Positions 46,190 to 55,622 of a DNA stretch of 64,000 nucleotides are shown here, one piece after another (the first letter of the stretch is position 1; each line of letters opens with the position of its first letter). The notes beneath the pieces are model-generated. The model did no database searches and was not told the origin of the DNA. It saw only the letters and a program-made list of their open reading frames with translations. A program made the position numbers and the translations under genes. Origin of the DNA: Rhodospirillaceae bacterium (GTDB lineage Bacteria; Pseudomonadota; Alphaproteobacteria; Rhodospirillales; UBA2165); assembly GCA_947467145.1 (NCBI GenBank), contig CANIGJ010000001.1:186001-250000 (forward strand), written 5' to 3'.

Positions 46190-47686
46190 ATGAGCGAAGA
46201 CGCCGGGGGTCGCATCTTCTTCTCCAACGCGGGGCGCAGCCTCGTCGAGGAGGACGAAATCCAATTGTCGAGTGTGGGCGTGGACATCGGCTCATCCACG
46301 TCGCACCTCGCCTTCTCGCTGCTCAAGCTTGAGCAGCGCGATGCGCGCTATGTCGTCATCGATCGCGAGGTCGTCTACGAATCCGAAATCCTGCTGACGC
46401 CGTATAGCGATGCCGAGACCATCGATTCCGACGCGCTCGGCGCCTTCATCACCCAGCAATACGAACGCGCCAACATCACGCCCGACCTTATCGATACCGG
46501 CGCGCTGATTCTCACTGGCGTTGCCGTAAGGCGCAAAAATGCGCGCGCCATCGGCGATCTGTTCGCCGAAGCCGCCGGCAAGTTCGTTGCCGTCAGCGCC
46601 GGCGACAGCCTGGAAACCACGATGGCGGCCTATGGCTCGGGTGCCGCGGCGCGATCCGAGATCGGCATCACCGTGATGAACGTCGACATCGGCGGCGGCA
46701 CATCCAAGATCGCCATCTGCCAGGACGGCAAAGTCATCGACCTGACGGCGGTCGATATCGGTGCGCGACTGATCGCGTTCGATGCCGAAAACCGCGTCAC
46801 GCGCATCGAGGAAGCCGGCAAGCTGTTCGCCAAGGAACTCGATATCCCGCTCAGCATTGGCCGCCCCATCAGCCCCGATCACAAACGCGCCATCGCCGCG
46901 CATATGGCCGACCGCTTGTTCGCCGCGATGAAGACGGGACACAGCGACCTCGCGCGCCTCGACCCCATCATGTTCAAAGGCGCCATCGATGCCGTCACCT
47001 TTTCGGGTGGTGTGTCCGAATATGTCTACGGCAAGGAATATTCCGATTTCGGCGATCTCGGCCCGCTGCTCGCCACCGAAATCCGCACGCGCGCCGAAAG
47101 CTGGGGGCCTGATCTCGCCGAGCCGTTCGAAGGTATCCGCGCCACCGTGATCGGCGCGTCGCAATATACGATCCAGGTGAGTGGGGCGACGATCTATGTC
47201 ACGCCCGCCGATATCTTGCCGCAACGCAACGTGCCGGTCATCGCACCGACTCTCGCGAACGAAGACGAGGAGATCGATCCGGACGCGATCGCCGCCGCGA
47301 TCACCGGCGCACTTAAGCGCCTTGACCTGATCGAATCGGACGTCCCCGTGGCGCTGTGCTTTCACTGGCAAGGCTCGGCGACCTTCCAGCGCCTGCATGC
47401 CTTCTGTACCGGCATAATCCAGGGCTTCCAGCCGTTATTGGCGCGCGGGCTGCCGCTCGTGCTGGTCGGCGACGGTGACGTCGGCGGCCTGATCGGCATC
47501 CATTGCAAGGAAGAGAACAAGATCGCCAACGCGGTCATTTCCATCGACGGCGTCGAACTGAAGGAATTCGACTATGTCGATATCGGCGCTATGATCCCGG
47601 CGTCCGGCGCGGTGCCGGTGGTGATCAAATCCTTGGTGTTCCCGTCGAACGCATCAGTAGGCCGCACGAGTAATTTGGCAACGTGA
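46190..47686 (+). CDS. eutA: EutA-like reactivating ATPase
   Basis: A 498-residue actin-fold ATPase resembling EutA, which reactivates B12-dependent ethanolamine ammonia-lyase by replacing damaged cofactor. Two phosphate loops are visible (GVDIGSSTSHLAFS near residue 28 and VDIGGGTSKIAIC near 165), along with the family's AVRRKNARAIGDLF and HCKEENK segments. The start abuts the bicupin stop. EutB and EutC, its normal clients, are absent from the window, and no other B12 enzyme is nearby, so its partner may be encoded elsewhere or may be another enzyme of this operon. Confidence 0.85.
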   Translation: MSEDAGGRIFFSNAGRSLVEEDEIQLSSVGVDIGSSTSHLAFSLLKLEQRDARYVVIDREVVYESEILLTPYSDAETIDSDALGAFITQQYERANITPDLIDTGALILTGVAVRRKNARAIGDLFAEAAGKFVAVSAGDSLETTMAAYGSGAAARSEIGITVMNVDIGGGTSKIAICQDGKVIDLTAVDIGARLIAFDAENRVTRIEEAGKLFAKELDIPLSIGRPISPDHKRAIAAHMADRLFAAMKTGHSDLARLDPIMFKGAIDAVTFSGGVSEYVYGKEYSDFGDLGPLLATEIRTRAESWGPDLAEPFEGIRATVIGASQYTIQVSGATIYVTPADILPQRNVPVIAPTLANEDEEIDPDAIAAAITGALKRLDLIESDVPVALCFHWQGSATFQRLHAFCTGIIQGFQPLLARGLPLVLVGDGDVGGLIGIHCKEENKIANAVISIDGVELKEFDYVDIGAMIPASGAVPVVIKSLVFPSNASVGRTSNLAT

Positions 47687-47696
47687 GGATAGAACG

Positions 47697-48614
47697 ATGA
47701 AATTCGCACGCTCTCTTTTCGTCATCGCCGCGACCTTGTTCGCTGTGATGTGCCATACGCCCTCGGCGTCCGCTCAGCCTCTAGTCACACCGGGATGGGT
47801 GAAGGACTACATCAGCAAGCTCGATCTGGTGTTCCTCGATATCCGCGAGGAGTCGCTCTACAAGGTGCGGCACGTCTTCGGTGCGATCAATTTTCCCTAT
47901 CAGAACGATGCGTGGCGCGTGCGCCCGCTAGGGCAGGTCAATCCGGCCCGCACCCAACAATTGTTCGATGCGCGCATGGCCGAACTCGGCATCACCAATA
48001 GTTCCCACGTCATCCTGATCCATGCCGGGCGCATCCCGCCGGACGTGGAGGCGGCCGCGCACGTCTATTGGTATTTCAAGCTGATGGGCCATGAGAAGAT
48101 TTCGATCATGGACGGCGGCATGGTGCAGTTCATCCTCGACGAAGGGCCGTTGGAAAGTAAGCACCGCATCCTGCCGACGTCGGACTACAAATCGAAATAT
48201 AACGGCCAGCTGATCGCGCGCCTGTCCGATATCGAGGCCGGCCTAATGGGCGGCGGGATTTTCATCGATTACCGCGCGACCGCTTATTATCTCGGCATCA
48301 GCCGGCTCGAAGACATCACACGTTACGGCACCATCCCCAACGCCAAGAACCTGCCGGCCGACTGGTTCACCGAGGACGCCGGTGGCAAGCTGCGCTCGCG
48401 CGCCCAATTGCGCAAATTGTACGAGCTGCGCGAAATCCCGCACGGTCTGCCGCATATCGCGTTCAGCAACACGAACGAACGCGCCGCACTCGGCTGGTTC
48501 GTCGCCACCGAGATTCTCGGCAACAAGAACGTGCAGCTTTACGAGGCCAGCATCCGCGAATGGGCAGCCGTGCCGACACGGCGCATGCACCGCCAAATCA
48601 ATTTGGACGAATAA
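47697..48614 (+). CDS. Periplasmic rhodanese-fold protein lacking the catalytic Cys
   Basis: A 305-residue two-domain rhodanese-like protein with a Sec signal peptide (residues 1-26, ending SASA). Domain 1 carries VFLDIREESLYKVRHVFGAINFP and domain 2 carries IFIDYRATAYYLGI. The active loop of rhodaneses is expected after the IAFSNT strand near residue 265, but it reads SNTNERAAL and has no Cys; the only cysteine seen is in the signal peptide. Sulfur transfer is therefore unlikely and a binding or scaffolding role is more probable. It sits between the EutA-like and TPP genes in the same operon. Confidence 0.82.
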   Translation: MKFARSLFVIAATLFAVMCHTPSASAQPLVTPGWVKDYISKLDLVFLDIREESLYKVRHVFGAINFPYQNDAWRVRPLGQVNPARTQQLFDARMAELGITNSSHVILIHAGRIPPDVEAAAHVYWYFKLMGHEKISIMDGGMVQFILDEGPLESKHRILPTSDYKSKYNGQLIARLSDIEAGLMGGGIFIDYRATAYYLGISRLEDITRYGTIPNAKNLPADWFTEDAGGKLRSRAQLRKLYELREIPHGLPHIAFSNTNERAALGWFVATEILGNKNVQLYEASIREWAAVPTRRMHRQINLDE

Positions 48615-48644
48615 AACACAACACATATAGGGGAGGAAAAATAC

Positions 48645-50417
48645 ATGGCCGAAAGATACGAACCCGCAAAGGGTTTTCCAGAAACGCCCGTTAAATTGCC
48701 GGCCAATGCGTCCAAAGCCGAATACGGCTCGGATGTCATTGCCGATCTGCTGGGCTCGATGGATTTCGAGCATGTCTTTTTGCTGCCGGGATCGAGCTTC
48801 CGGGGCTTACATGACAGCCTCGTCAATCACACGCGCAACGCCAAGCCGGAGATGATCCTCTGCCCGACCGAGTTCGCCGTGATCTCGGCCGCGCACGGCT
48901 ATGCCAAAGCGACCGGCAAGCCGGCGCTCGCCATCATCCACGATCTCGTCGGCCTGATGCTCGGCTGCATGAGCGTGTTCAACGCCTGGTGCGATCAGGT
49001 GCCGCTCGTGATTCTCGGCGGCTCCGGGCCGCTCGACCCCAACCAGCGCCGCATCATCGACTGGACGCATTCAGCGAACAGCCAAGCTGACCTGGTGAAG
49101 AAATTCACGAAATGGACGGCTGAGCCGCCGACCCTGCAATCCACCCTCGATTCCATCGTGCGCGGCTATCGCGTCGCCGGCACCGCACCGTTCGGGCCGG
49201 TCTATATCTCGGTCGACCAGAGCGTGCAGGAAGACTTGATCCCCGCCGGTATCGTAATGCCGGACATCAAGAACGTGATGTACGCGCCGCCGGCGCCGCT
49301 GGCCGCCGATGCCGCTGCCATCGAACAAGCGGTCGATTGGCTACTTGCCGCCAAGCACCCGCTGATCGTCGCCGGACGCATCGGCTATAATCCGGCGACC
49401 ACGGCGCCGCTGACCGAATTGGTCGAACTAACGGGTGCGGCTTATCTCGACGATCGCAACGTCGCCTGCATGGCGACCGATCATTCGCAGAATCTGTCGG
49501 GCGACGGCGAGATCGCCAAGAACGCCGACCTGATCCTGGCCATCGACTGCGTCGATACCGACAACACCGTCGGCAAACCGCGCGCCGGCAAACGCAGCAT
49601 CGATATGTCGGTCAACACCATGTTCCCGAGCAATTGGTCGAATTACGGCGGCCCGTTGCCCGCGATCGATCTGCAAATCCCCTGCGCGCCCTTGAGCGGC
49701 ATTGCTCAACTGGTCGCGGCGTTGCGCGCGCGCCTCGGCGGCAAGGTGCCGGCCGATATCGCCACGCGCCGCACGGCACTGAAGGAACGGCACGACGCCT
49801 TGCGCAAGAAACAGCGCGAAGGCTGGAAGGATCGCGCCAACAACGTGCCCATCGAACGCGCGCGCCTGACCGATTCGCTCTACGAAGCGGTGAAGGACAA
49901 GGATTGGGTCATCACCGTGCGCAACAATCGCGGCCTCGACGAAGGCGTGTTCCGCCTCAACGGCGCCGGGCATTATCTGGGCGGTGACGGCGGCGGCGGT
50001 GTCGGCTATGCGCCGGGAGCGGCCGTGGGTGCTGCCCTGGCCTACCGCGCGAAAAAACGGCTCTGTGTCGCGCTGATGGGCGACGGCGAATTCACCATCG
50101 GCTCGGCCGCGATCTGGACGGCGGCACATTACCGCATTCCGTTCCTGCTGGTGATCACCAACAACACCAGCTGGGGCAATGACGAGCATCATCAGGTGCG
50201 CGTCGCCAAAGAACGCAAACGCCCGCCGGAGAACGCCTGGATCGGACAGCGCATGATCGAGCCCGATATCGACTTCGCGGCGCTGGCGAAATCCTACGGC
50301 GCCTGGTCGGAAGGTCCGGTCACCGACCCCAATGCCATGGTCGCCGTCTTCAAGCGCGCCATCGCGGCGGTCGAGGCCGGACAGGTCGCGGTGGTGGACG
50401 TCCGCGTCCAGCTCTAA
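48645..50417 (+). CDS. Thiamine pyrophosphate-dependent enzyme, acetolactate synthase/benzoylformate decarboxylase type
   Basis: A 590-residue TPP enzyme and close paralogue of the protein at 57293-59089: both share SFRGLHDS and HGYAKATG. The cofactor-activating Glu is in CPTEFAVISAAHGYAKATG (about residue 75), and the TPP/Mg motif begins at LMGDGEFTIGSAAI (about residue 478) and ends ITNN. It is the fourth gene of the bicupin/EutA-like/rhodanese operon, with GGGGAGGAAAA before the ATG. Likely chemistry is decarboxylation or carboligation of a 2-oxo acid, substrate unknown. Confidence 0.86.
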   Translation: MAERYEPAKGFPETPVKLPANASKAEYGSDVIADLLGSMDFEHVFLLPGSSFRGLHDSLVNHTRNAKPEMILCPTEFAVISAAHGYAKATGKPALAIIHDLVGLMLGCMSVFNAWCDQVPLVILGGSGPLDPNQRRIIDWTHSANSQADLVKKFTKWTAEPPTLQSTLDSIVRGYRVAGTAPFGPVYISVDQSVQEDLIPAGIVMPDIKNVMYAPPAPLAADAAAIEQAVDWLLAAKHPLIVAGRIGYNPATTAPLTELVELTGAAYLDDRNVACMATDHSQNLSGDGEIAKNADLILAIDCVDTDNTVGKPRAGKRSIDMSVNTMFPSNWSNYGGPLPAIDLQIPCAPLSGIAQLVAALRARLGGKVPADIATRRTALKERHDALRKKQREGWKDRANNVPIERARLTDSLYEAVKDKDWVITVRNNRGLDEGVFRLNGAGHYLGGDGGGGVGYAPGAAVGAALAYRAKKRLCVALMGDGEFTIGSAAIWTAAHYRIPFLLVITNNTSWGNDEHHQVRVAKERKRPPENAWIGQRMIEPDIDFAALAKSYGAWSEGPVTDPNAMVAVFKRAIAAVEAGQVAVVDVRVQL

Positions 50418-50437
50418 CGAAACATCACAAGCAAACG

Positions 50438-50474
50438 AAAGGGCCGCGGGATCACTCCCGCGGCCCTTTTTCTT
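50438..50474 (+). terminator. Terminator after the TPP operon
   Basis: A 14-bp perfect stem, AAAGGGCCGCGGGA (50438-50451) with TCCCGCGGCCCTTT (50456-50469), loop TCAC, T-rich tail TTTCTTT. It also separates the convergent molybdenum hydroxylase gene. Confidence 0.9.
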
Positions 50475-50485
50475 TATGGATAGAT

Positions 50486-52696
50486 CTAAGCCTTGAGCGT
50501 GGCCATCACGCGTTCCGGGGTGAACGGCATCGCGCGCATGCGCTTGCCGGTCGCCTGGAACAACGCATTGGCAACGCAGCCGCCGACCAGCGGCAGGCCG
50601 ACCTCGCCCATCGCCGTCGGCTTTTCGTTGGGTGACGTGATCACCTCGACGAAAATCTCCGGCACATCGGCCATGCGGATCAGTTCGTAATCGTGGAAGT
50701 TGGACTGATCGATCGCCCCACCGGTATAGGTGATGCGTTCCTTGAGCGCTTGGCTCAGGCCGAAGACGAGATTGCTCTCCATCTGCGCCTTGGTGCCATC
50801 CGGGCTGATGACCAGACCCGGATTCACCGCCGCCCACATCTTGTGCAGCTTGATATCGCCGTTCGACTTGTTGAGCGAGATTTCCAGCACAGCTGCGGCC
50901 GGCGTCGACCAGACGTGATTGAACGCAAAGCCAAGGTAGGTGTCTTTGCGCTTGGTCGACCAATTGGACATCTTGGCCACCGTTTCGATAACCTTGCGCG
51001 CCCGGGCATCCTTTTCCAGCAACGCCATATGGAAGGCGATCGGGTCTTTCTTCTGGTCATGCGCGATCTCGTCCAGGAAGGCCTCGATCACGAACTTGTT
51101 GTAGCCCGAACCGATAGCCCGCCAGGCGGCGAGTGCGACCTCGTTACCTTCGCGCGCGCGGACGAACTCAACGAACTGGTTGGGGATCTCGTAATCGAAC
51201 TTCGATCCCTCCATCGTCAGATCGTCCAGGCCTTTCGCCGCCGCTAGGCGCTGTGCCGGGCCGGTGAAACCGATCACCGATTCGCCCACCAAGCGATGGT
51301 GCCATGCGACGATCTTGCCGTTCGCATCGACGCCGGCCTCCAGATGATGCGCCGTCATCGGGCGCAGCTTGCCGGCGGCGACGTCATCCTCGCGGCTCCA
51401 GATCACCTTGATCGGCTTCTTGGAGGCCTTGGAGAGCAACAACGCGTACGCGACATGATCGGGATAGATACGCCGACCGAAGCCACCGCCCATGCCGACC
51501 TGATGGATGCGGATCTTCGGCGGCGCACTTTGCAGCACACCCGCCGCGACCGCGGCCAATAGATCAGGCGCCTGCGTGCCAACCCACACATCGGCGCCCA
51601 TGCCGTCGTCATCCACTTTCGCGGTGACGTTCATGGGCTCCATCTGGGCGTGGTAGGCGTAGTCCGACGTGAAGTCGGCCTTATAAACCTTGGCCGCGCC
51701 CTTCATCGCCGCCGGGGCATCGCCGATCTGGTTATAGACGAGACCCTTGTCGTTGAGATCGGTGGACCGCTTCTGGTACTCGGCCATCGACTTGCCGCTG
51801 TCGAAGCCGGCCAGCTTGCCGGGCGCCCATTTGATCTCCAGCAGCTCTTTCGCCTTCTTGGTCGCTTCGACGCTGGAACCGATGACGCCGACCGCATCCT
51901 TCAACGCGATGACGCCGACGATCCCCGGCACCTTCTTGGCCGCCTCGTCCTTCACGGATTCGACGGTGCCGCCTTCGATCGGCGTGCGGGCGACGGCGGC
52001 GTACAACATGCCGTCCACCTGGACGTCCATGCCGTATTGGTAACGACCGCTCGCCTTGTCCTTCATGTCGACGCGGGTGACGCTTTTGCCGACGATGCGA
52101 TAGTTGGCGGGCTTCTTGAAGTCCGCCGGCGTGATGTCCGGCAGGGCGTCGGGCATCTTGGCGAAGCTCGCGATCTCGCCGTAGCTCATCTTACGGTTCG
52201 ATTTGGCATGCACGACCATGCTGGGCTGGGTCGTGAGTTCGGAAACCGGCACGCCCCACTTGGCGGCCGCCGCATCCAGCAGCACACGCCGCGCCTGGCC
52301 GCCGGCAATGCGCAGCTTGTCGTGATAGCCATTGACCGATTTGGACGCGACCGTGGTCATCCCGCCGCCGAAACCCGGATTGCCGTAGGATTTGGAATCG
52401 TGCGGCGATTGTTCGACGACGACCTTGGACCAATCCGCGTCCAGTTCCTCGGCGATGATCTGCGGCAGCGACGTGTTCACGCCCTGGCCCATTTCGGCCG
52501 CCGGGGCATAAATCAGGATCGAATTGTCGGTGCCGATCTTCACCCAGGCGGTGATCGGCGCGCGGCCGCTTTGTGCGAGTACCGTTTCCGATTTGGCGCT
52601 GAGCCAGCCGCCCACGGTGATGGAGAACACGAGCCCGGTCGAGCCGGCGAGGAAACCGCGACGCGAAACCTCGGCATCTTTGATGAAGGAGTTCAT
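50486..52696 (-). CDS. Molybdenum hydroxylase large subunit, isoquinoline 1-oxidoreductase beta type
   Basis: A 736-residue molybdopterin-binding subunit of the xanthine dehydrogenase family. It has a twin-arginine signal (SRRGFLAGSTGLVFSITVG), so it is exported folded to the periplasm. Motifs include EMGQGVNTSLPQIIAEEL, GGGFGRR, and GEVGLPLVGGCVANAL; the Glu in GEVGLP is at the position of the catalytic base. The family hydroxylates N-heteroaromatics and aldehydes using water. AAGGAGG precedes the ATG, three bases after the iron-sulfur subunit stop. No FAD subunit or XdhC maturation gene is adjacent. Confidence 0.9.
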   Translation of the reverse strand: MNSFIKDAEVSRRGFLAGSTGLVFSITVGGWLSAKSETVLAQSGRAPITAWVKIGTDNSILIYAPAAEMGQGVNTSLPQIIAEELDADWSKVVVEQSPHDSKSYGNPGFGGGMTTVASKSVNGYHDKLRIAGGQARRVLLDAAAAKWGVPVSELTTQPSMVVHAKSNRKMSYGEIASFAKMPDALPDITPADFKKPANYRIVGKSVTRVDMKDKASGRYQYGMDVQVDGMLYAAVARTPIEGGTVESVKDEAAKKVPGIVGVIALKDAVGVIGSSVEATKKAKELLEIKWAPGKLAGFDSGKSMAEYQKRSTDLNDKGLVYNQIGDAPAAMKGAAKVYKADFTSDYAYHAQMEPMNVTAKVDDDGMGADVWVGTQAPDLLAAVAAGVLQSAPPKIRIHQVGMGGGFGRRIYPDHVAYALLLSKASKKPIKVIWSREDDVAAGKLRPMTAHHLEAGVDANGKIVAWHHRLVGESVIGFTGPAQRLAAAKGLDDLTMEGSKFDYEIPNQFVEFVRAREGNEVALAAWRAIGSGYNKFVIEAFLDEIAHDQKKDPIAFHMALLEKDARARKVIETVAKMSNWSTKRKDTYLGFAFNHVWSTPAAAVLEISLNKSNGDIKLHKMWAAVNPGLVISPDGTKAQMESNLVFGLSQALKERITYTGGAIDQSNFHDYELIRMADVPEIFVEVITSPNEKPTAMGEVGLPLVGGCVANALFQATGKRMRAMPFTPERVMATLKA

Positions 52697-52699
52697 GGC

Positions 52700-53152
52700 T
52701 TATGCCTCCTTCGATGCACGTTGGATCGCCTTGACGATGCGGCCATAGGTGCCGCAGCGACAGATATTGCCGTTCATATGTTCGACGATCTGCGCGCGCG
52801 ACGGCTTCGGGTTGCTCGCCAGCAAGGTGGCGGCCTGCATGATCTGGCCGGACTGGCAGTAACCGCATTGCGGCACCTGCTCGGCGACCCACGCCTTCTG
52901 CAATTTATGTTCGCCGTTGGCCGAGAGCGATTCGATCGTGTTGACCGCCTTGCCGGCGACCTGCGACAGCTCGGTCTGGCAGCTGCGTACCGCCACACCT
53001 TCGACATGAACGGTGCACGCACCACACAGCCCGGCGCCGCAGCCGAATTTCGTGCCCGTCAGTTTGAGATGTTCGCGAATGACCCACAGCAGCGGGGTAT
53101 CGTTCGGCGCGTCGACGTTCGTCGACTTGCCATTGACCATGAAGGCAACCAT
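52700..53152 (-). CDS. [2Fe-2S] subunit of the molybdenum hydroxylase (IorA type)
   Basis: A 150-residue electron-transfer subunit with two iron-sulfur sites: the plant-type loop [21 protein letters not shown] and the CGYCQSGQI...[11 protein letters not shown] helical pair. It feeds electrons from the molybdenum subunit to an external acceptor. It has no signal peptide and is probably co-exported with its TAT-tagged partner. GGGAGAC precedes the ATG and the gap to the large subunit is only a few bases. Confidence 0.93.
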   Translation of the reverse strand: MVAFMVNGKSTNVDAPNDTPLLWVIREHLKLTGTKFGCGAGLCGACTVHVEGVAVRSCQTELSQVAGKAVNTIESLSANGEHKLQKAWVAEQVPQCGYCQSGQIMQAATLLASNPKPSRAQIVEHMNGNICRCGTYGRIVKAIQRASKEA

Positions 53153-53358
53153 GTGACGTCTCCCAATTGAACCTCGGATTCAGGGAGAGCTAGCGCGCGG
53201 TCATCTCCCTGTACTTTTTATCGCCACTGGGTACATGCGCGTCGGCGTTGAGCGAAGTATAGAGCCGTTCCAAAATTCCATTCAACGAAAATCGGGGCGG
53301 CTTGTGAGCGGTTCCGTGCCCACCTACCGTGCCTGACCGATAACAAAGGAGAACAGGG

Positions 53359-53916
53359 ATGACGACAGGAATTCGACGCGTCGTGACGGGGCACAACAAG
53401 GCCGGCAAAGCCGTCGTCGTGACGGATGGTGCGGCGCCCAACGTGAAGGTACGTCCCGGCACCGGGCTGGTTTCGACCCTGCTATGGGTGACCGACACCG
53501 CGCCGGCCAAACTGGCGGACGGGGAGGATTTCGCCGCGCGCGAAATCGGCATCACGCCGCCGCTCAACGGCACGATCCTGCGCATGCTGGAAATTCCGGG
53601 TGGCGCCAACCGCACGCCGGAACAATTGGCCGCCATCCAAGCCGCGCGCGCCAACGAAGCCGCACACGCGCCGGCGAACCTGCAACTGGACCTGACGTCG
53701 CGCCATCCCGGCATGCATCGCACGGAAAGCGTCGATTACGCCCTCGTCATGTCGGGCGAGATCGTCATGCTGCTGGACGACGATTCCGAAACGCACCTGA
53801 AGGCCGGCGACGTCGTTATCATGCAGGGCACCTATCACGCCTGGGCCAACCGCAGCGACAAGCCCTGCACCATCGCCTTCATCCTGGTCGGCGCCGAAGT
53901 CCCCTGGAAAAAATAA
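53359..53916 (+). CDS. Small cupin domain protein
   Basis: A 185-residue cupin. The barrel is visible from about residue 110: ligands at RHPGMHRTESVDYALVMSGE (His, Glu) and later VVIMQGTYHAWANRS (His). The N-terminal part, with TSLLWVTDTAPAKLADGED, is typical of the cupin-type family used in secondary or aromatic metabolism. AAAGGAGAA precedes the ATG. It is divergent from the molybdenum hydroxylase genes with a 206-bp gap and convergent with the solute-binding protein gene. The role is unknown. Confidence 0.8.
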   Translation: MTTGIRRVVTGHNKAGKAVVVTDGAAPNVKVRPGTGLVSTLLWVTDTAPAKLADGEDFAAREIGITPPLNGTILRMLEIPGGANRTPEQLAAIQAARANEAAHAPANLQLDLTSRHPGMHRTESVDYALVMSGEIVMLLDDDSETHLKAGDVVIMQGTYHAWANRSDKPCTIAFILVGAEVPWKK

Positions 53917-53946
53917 AAAAAGCCGGCGACCCTGCGGCCGCCGGCT
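53909..53946 (-). terminator. Terminator of solute-binding protein 5
   Basis: On the minus strand, AGCCGGCG (53946-53939) pairs with CGCCGGCT (53928-53921), followed by a TTTTTTTATTTTT tail. The tail overlaps the cupin stop codon on the other strand. Confidence 0.85.
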
Positions 53947-53969
53947 CTTGTGCGGATAAGCGCCCTAGA

Positions 53970-55517
53970 TCAGTTCCACTGCACGCGATTGAGTTCGAAC
54001 CCATACGGGTGGCGATGCCCGCCCTGAAGGGTGACTTCCTTGCGCAGCAAGACCACGGACGGAATGCGGTTCAACGGCAGCAGGTAGGCTTCCGTCGAGG
54101 CGCGCGTGAACATCTGCTTATAGATGTCGGCGCGCTTCTTGGTGTCGAGTTCCTTGCGGCCGTCGAGCGCGAATTGTTCCAGCATCTTGTCGCCATTGTA
54201 ATTGCGCGCGCCGGGCGTGAAGAAATAATCGGCCGTGTTGTCGATATCGGGCTGGCCGACCGAATTGTCCCACACCGTGACCAAGGCCGGCACACCCTCG
54301 GCGCGCAGCTTCACGAAGTTGGAGAACGTCACGACGTTCACCGTGGCGTTGACGCCGACCTTGCGCCACATGCCGGCAACCGCCTCGGCGATTTCCTTGC
54401 CCTCGCCCCACGCCATGATCGGCATGGCAAAGCCGTTGGGATAGCCGGCCTCGGCCAGCATCTTCTTGGCCAGCGCCGGATCGAATTTCGGCGGCTCAAC
54501 CGCCGTCGTGCAATATTGGATAAATGGCGAGCACGCCGCCGCCAGCGGCTTTTCCTTGGCCACGACCGGATGGGCGAGCTGGCGCAGATTGTTCAGATCG
54601 GTCGCATGCATGATGGCTTCGCGCACGCGCTTGTCGGTGAAGATCTTGTTGCTCGACTTGCCGATGGCATCGAGCATCAGAACGTTGATGTTCACCGAAT
54701 CCTTCGCATCGACCTTGAAGTCCGGATTGCCGGCAAGGCTTTCCGCCATATCCTTGTCGACGCTGTACATCAAATCCTGTTCGCCGCGCAGCATACGGGC
54801 GATCTGAGTCTGCTGATCGGGCACCGGATCGATGCGGATACGCTCGATCGAACCGGCGGGCTTGCCGACATCGCCGTGCTTGTAGCCGGCATAACGCTGC
54901 AAGGTGATACCCGAATTCGGATCGAGATCGACGACGCGGTACGGCCCGGTGCCGACAGCCTTCGTGCCGAACGTGACCTTCTTATCGAGCTTGGAGTGGA
55001 TATGTTCGGGCAGAACGGCCGGGAACTGCGTCAGCTTGCCCAGCATCACCGCCATCGGTTCGACACTACGGATGCGGAAACGGTGGCCGTCGACTTTCTC
55101 GAACTTGTCGACCCAGTTCATGCGCGTTTCCTGATAGCGATAGTTCGCCGACGCATCCATCATGAAGGTAAGAGTGTAGATCACATCGTCGATATCGAGC
55201 GGCTCGCCGTCATGAAAGGTGATGCCGTCGTGCACTGTGAATTCCATGGTCTGCGGATCGATTTGCTTCCACGACGCAACGACGCTCGGCAGATAGATCT
55301 GCTTGATCGGGTCGTAATTCACCAAGGTGTCGAACACGACGCGCGCCGCGACGGTCGGCTCCGGACCCGGATCGTAAAATGAATCGACCATGCGGACTGG
55401 CTGATAAAAGCCGACCCGCAATGTGTCCTTGGATTTCTGTGCCTGGGCCGAGGGCACGACCCATGAGACAGAGGCGGCAACCGCCAATGCAACGGCAGTT
55501 AGGCCAACTTTACGCAT
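53970..55517 (-). CDS. ABC transporter solute-binding protein, family 5 (5 of 6)
   Basis: A 515-residue periplasmic protein of the second subgroup. The signal peptide ends PSAQA and the mature start is QKSKDTLRVGFYQPVRMVDS, matching copy 6 and unlike the DMFP opening of copies 1-4. It keeps the C-x6-C pair (CSPFIQYC) and the family-5 core (FTVHDGITFHDGEPLDIDDV). ATG has GGGAGTG upstream. It has its own terminator, and no membrane or ATPase subunits accompany it. Confidence 0.92.
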   Translation of the reverse strand: MRKVGLTAVALAVAASVSWVVPSAQAQKSKDTLRVGFYQPVRMVDSFYDPGPEPTVAARVVFDTLVNYDPIKQIYLPSVVASWKQIDPQTMEFTVHDGITFHDGEPLDIDDVIYTLTFMMDASANYRYQETRMNWVDKFEKVDGHRFRIRSVEPMAVMLGKLTQFPAVLPEHIHSKLDKKVTFGTKAVGTGPYRVVDLDPNSGITLQRYAGYKHGDVGKPAGSIERIRIDPVPDQQTQIARMLRGEQDLMYSVDKDMAESLAGNPDFKVDAKDSVNINVLMLDAIGKSSNKIFTDKRVREAIMHATDLNNLRQLAHPVVAKEKPLAAACSPFIQYCTTAVEPPKFDPALAKKMLAEAGYPNGFAMPIMAWGEGKEIAEAVAGMWRKVGVNATVNVVTFSNFVKLRAEGVPALVTVWDNSVGQPDIDNTADYFFTPGARNYNGDKMLEQFALDGRKELDTKKRADIYKQMFTRASTEAYLLPLNRIPSVVLLRKEVTLQGGHRHPYGFELNRVQWN

Positions 55518-55559
55518 ACTGACACTCCCTGTTCGATGATTACGTCATCTTCCGGCTAC

Positions 55560-55598
55560 ATAAAGAAAACCGGCGGCTCCGTTCAGGAGAGCCGCCGG
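55560..55598 (-). terminator. Terminator of solute-binding protein 6
   Basis: Minus strand: CCGGCGGCTC (55598-55589) pairs with GAGCCGCCGG (55579-55570), loop about 9 bases, tail TTTTCTTTA. It is just downstream of the 55623 stop. Confidence 0.85.
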
Positions 55599-55622
55599 CT
55601 GATTGAGTATAAGACTTAAGAC

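Noticed and set aside
46190..47686. Full ethanolamine-utilisation operon
   Set aside because: Only a EutA-like gene is present; EutB, EutC, shell proteins and other eut genes are absent from the window.
49428..50963. Minus-strand open frame of 511 codons
   Set aside because: Antisense to the TPP gene and the molybdenum hydroxylase end; no motif and no start signal.
53484..55382. Long plus-strand open frame of 632 codons
   Set aside because: It overlaps the cupin gene in another frame and is antisense to solute-binding protein 5; composition is Arg/His-rich with no recognisable domain.
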